DNA of 64,000 bases from Nostoc cf. commune SO-36. GTDB lineage: Bacteria > Cyanobacteriota > Cyanobacteriia > Cyanobacteriales > Nostocaceae. This document shows, one piece after another, positions 61,956 to 64,000 of the stretch. Both the position numbers and the translations under genes were made by a program. The notes under the pieces were generated by a model. That model was not told where the DNA came from. It searched no databases and saw only the letters and a program-made list of their open reading frames with translations. The stretch lies in NCBI RefSeq assembly GCF_023734775.1, contig NZ_AP025732.1, positions 2,114,501 to 2,178,500 on the forward strand. Direction: 5' to 3'. Position 1 is the first letter of the stretch, and each line of letters starts with the position of its first letter.

Positions 61956-62387
61956 TTATCTAACTGGAGTTGGCCCCAATAGTTTTTCTAGAATCTGCCT
62001 GCTTAAAGCATCAACTTGTTGCTCTAAGGTGCGAAAAGCTTCTTGCTTTTGTTGTTCTATTTCAACAGAAGCTTGTTCTCGTTGAGACTGAGCTTCCTTT
62101 TGGGCCTCGGCGATTTTCTCGGCAGTAATTTTCTTAGCTTCAAGTTGAGCTGCTTCTACGGTAGCTTGCGATTGTCTGCGAGCGTCTGCGAGTTGTTGCT
62201 CATATTCGGTAGCCAAGCGCTCGGCTTTTGCCAAGCTTTCTTTCGCCTCAAGGGTATTCGTTCGGATATAACTATCGCGATCGTCTAGTACCTTGGTCAG
62301 TGGCTTATAGAAAATTGCATTCAACAAAGCTGCTAATAGCAGGAATTGCAATGCCATGAAGGGCAAGGTAGCATCGAAATCAAACAT
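61956..62387 (-). CDS. atpF2: ATP synthase b' subunit
   Basis: This 143-residue protein (atpG in cyanobacterial naming) starts [20 protein letters not shown] with one membrane segment, then a charged coiled coil ending [16 protein letters not shown]. It is the second, diverged b-type stalk subunit found in photosynthetic bacteria and plastids. It lies between the c and b genes, the normal position. Confidence 0.95.
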   Translation of the reverse strand: MFDFDATLPFMALQFLLLAALLNAIFYKPLTKVLDDRDSYIRTNTLEAKESLAKAERLATEYEQQLADARRQSQATVEAAQLEAKKITAEKIAEAQKEAQSQREQASVEIEQQKQEAFRTLEQQVDALSRQILEKLLGPTPVR

Positions 62388-62568
62388 TTGTCTCCTCTTT
62401 GGCTGGAGTAGCAGTTTTCATGGCTAGCAACATCATCCAACCTTTCATTTTTTAGAGACCCATAGCCAACAAGGGTCAACTGAACATTAGAAATATTACG
62501 ATACCCAAAATATTTTGATTGTAGAGGCGTGATGGTTCACGACTCCACACTCACAAAATTTTCAGGTA

Positions 62569-62862
<294 letters not shown>

Positions 62863-62978
62863 TTAGAAACGTGGTTTTCACGCTGCACATGAGTTCTTTC
62901 GATCGCGCTTTGCGATGTTTTGAGCGAATATGCTCTTGGAACTGTGCTATCAACTGAGAAGTTTAATGCTCCTCATGT

Positions 62979-63725
62979 TCATCTCCGCCATGCCCCTCCA
63001 CTTGCCTCATGAATGTATGCTCCGGCGAGGGTGGCAAAAACCAGGGCTTGAATGGCACTGGTAAATAAACCCAAGGCCATTACAGGCAGAGGTACAAATA
63101 GAGGAACTAGCAGCACCAGCACCGCTACTACCAATTCATCCGCCAAAATATTACCAAATAGTCGGAAGCTTAGGGAGAGGGGCTTGGTGAAATCTTCGAG
63201 AATTGCGATCGGCAACAAAACGGGTGTTGGCTCTATATATTTCTTAAAGTAGCCTAAACCCCGCTTGCTAAAACCCGCGTAAAAGTACGCTAAGGAAGTT
63301 AGCAGTGCCAATGCAACAGTCGTATTGATGTCATTGGTGGGAGCGGCCAATTCGCCCGAAGGTAGCTTGATGAGCTTCCAGGGAATTAACGCACCTGACC
63401 AGTTCGATACGAAAATAAACAAGAACAATGTGCCAATAAATGGCACCCAAGGGCGGTACTCTTTCTCACCAAGTTGGTTTTTGGCCAAATCACGAATAAA
63501 CTCTAGGGCATACTCCATCAAATTCTGGATGCCCTTGGGAATTCTTTGTGCATTGCGAGTAGCAGCTATTGAAGCCACTACTAGAATACTAATCACAAAC
63601 CATGAGGTGAGAAAAACTTGCCCATGAATTTTAAGATTGCCCAACTGCCAGTAGAAATGATGACCTACTTCTAATGCGGCGAGGGGAAAAGAATTAAAGG
63701 CGTTTAAGACACTAAGCATTTGCAT
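62979..63725 (-). CDS. atpB: ATP synthase a subunit, last residues frameshifted
   Basis: This 248-residue proton-channel subunit (atpI in cyanobacterial naming) shows [20 protein letters not shown] with the essential Arg, and [20 protein letters not shown]. The frame ends [14 protein letters not shown] at 62979. Removing one A (in GAGGCAAGTGGAGG near 63006) would give an [14 protein letters not shown] ending with stop at 62963-62965, the usual acidic tail. The damage affects only the extreme C-terminus. Starts at 63725 and 63719 are both possible. Confidence 0.9.
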   Translation of the reverse strand: MQMLSVLNAFNSFPLAALEVGHHFYWQLGNLKIHGQVFLTSWFVISILVVASIAATRNAQRIPKGIQNLMEYALEFIRDLAKNQLGEKEYRPWVPFIGTLFLFIFVSNWSGALIPWKLIKLPSGELAAPTNDINTTVALALLTSLAYFYAGFSKRGLGYFKKYIEPTPVLLPIAILEDFTKPLSLSFRLFGNILADELVVAVLVLLVPLFVPLPVMALGLFTSAIQALVFATLAGAYIHEASGGAWRR

Positions 63726-63782
63726 TCTTCAAGCATTTTCCCCAACGAGCGAGGATGGGATTACTATCTTTGTGAGCCTGAT

Positions 63783-64000
63783 TTAAGAATCAGGAATGAA
63801 CGCAATTTGCACCATATAGACGAAGAGCGTGGCTTTGTAAGTTAGAAATCCCAAAAAAATGGGCAGAATCTGTAGCTCACGCCATTGAGTTGCCACGATC
63901 ATCACTCCAATAAACAGAGCAAAACGAGTTTTGCTTAGACTGGTTTTCTCACTACCGAGCTGCTCAACGTCTCTAGCCAACATTTTTAAGTAAACCACAC
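63783..64000 (-). CDS. atp1: ATP synthase i subunit (Atp1), C-terminal part
   Basis: The frame enters from the right edge and encodes [20 protein letters not shown], then [17 protein letters not shown] and a final hydrophobic segment [15 protein letters not shown], ending IAFIPDS. This is the C-terminal half of the small membrane protein that helps c-ring assembly and is the first gene of cyanobacterial atp operons. The N-terminus is outside the window. Confidence 0.85.
   Translation of the reverse strand, partial: VVYLKMLARDVEQLGSEKTSLSKTRFALFIGVMIVATQWRELQILPIFLGFLTYKATLFVYMVQIAFIPDS

Overview
The window looks like chromosomal DNA of a filamentous, probably heterocyst-forming cyanobacterium of the Nostoc/Anabaena type. 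The evidence is frequent GCGATCGC (HIP1) sites, a psaK gene, a cyanobacterial nine-subunit-type ATP synthase operon, a paired Flv3/Flv1 locus, a split-intein dnaE, the 15-mer-type c-subunit, many 7-bp tandem repeats, and the short dispersed repeats known from Nostoc genomes.

Layout. 1-6 kb: a partial gene at the left edge, a two-TM coiled-coil protein, a DUF2171 protein, a small hydrophilic protein, an mscS channel gene cut by an in-frame TAG, and a wrecked xylulokinase gene. 6.0-16.4 kb: the most interesting region, a three-gene pPIWI-RE island on the minus strand (PD-(D/E)XK nuclease protein, DinG-like helicase with four Cys, then pPIWI-RE with RNase H fold). It is divergent from an XRE regulator and an ImmA/IrrE metallopeptidase gene, and an apparently intact ISAzo13-family element has split the peptidase gene. 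A dispersed repeat sits in frame inside the PIWI RNase H domain. 16.5-27 kb: deoxyhypusine-synthase-like enzyme, SpoIID-like protein, conserved membrane protein, broken tnpB, tRNA-Gln, Uma2 nuclease, frameshifted lysC, RTX protein. 27-36 kb: a pseudokinase-TPR membrane protein, CorA, an acyl-CoA ligase, an AT-rich putative nuclease, and a CBM20-SGNH-DUF1796 fusion. 36.8-42.5 kb: heme oxygenase and HemN (tetrapyrrole metabolism), a broken GlsB-like gene, Mn-catalase, DUF3891, PsaK. 43-51.6 kb: broken glycosyltransferase, RqcH/NFACT protein, HicBA toxin-antitoxin, DnaE-N with split intein, frameshifted symporter, and a 59-residue small protein. 52-57.7 kb: flv3-flv1, an IS630-type HTH remnant, and tmRNA. 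57.8-64 kb: the atp operon from the i subunit to gamma, on the minus strand.

Two themes cut across the window. First, oxygen and redox handling: O2-reducing flavodiiron proteins, O2-independent HemN with heme oxygenase, and Mn-catalase. Second, decay or sequence error: at least nine loci carry single-base indels or a nonsense codon, including lysC, tRNA-Gln and the 3' end of atpB, which one expects to be essential. Either the assembly has indel errors or the genome is eroding, and raw reads would separate the two. Short repeats have also entered coding sequence (PIWI, lysC, glsB-like and probably the acyl-CoA ligase).
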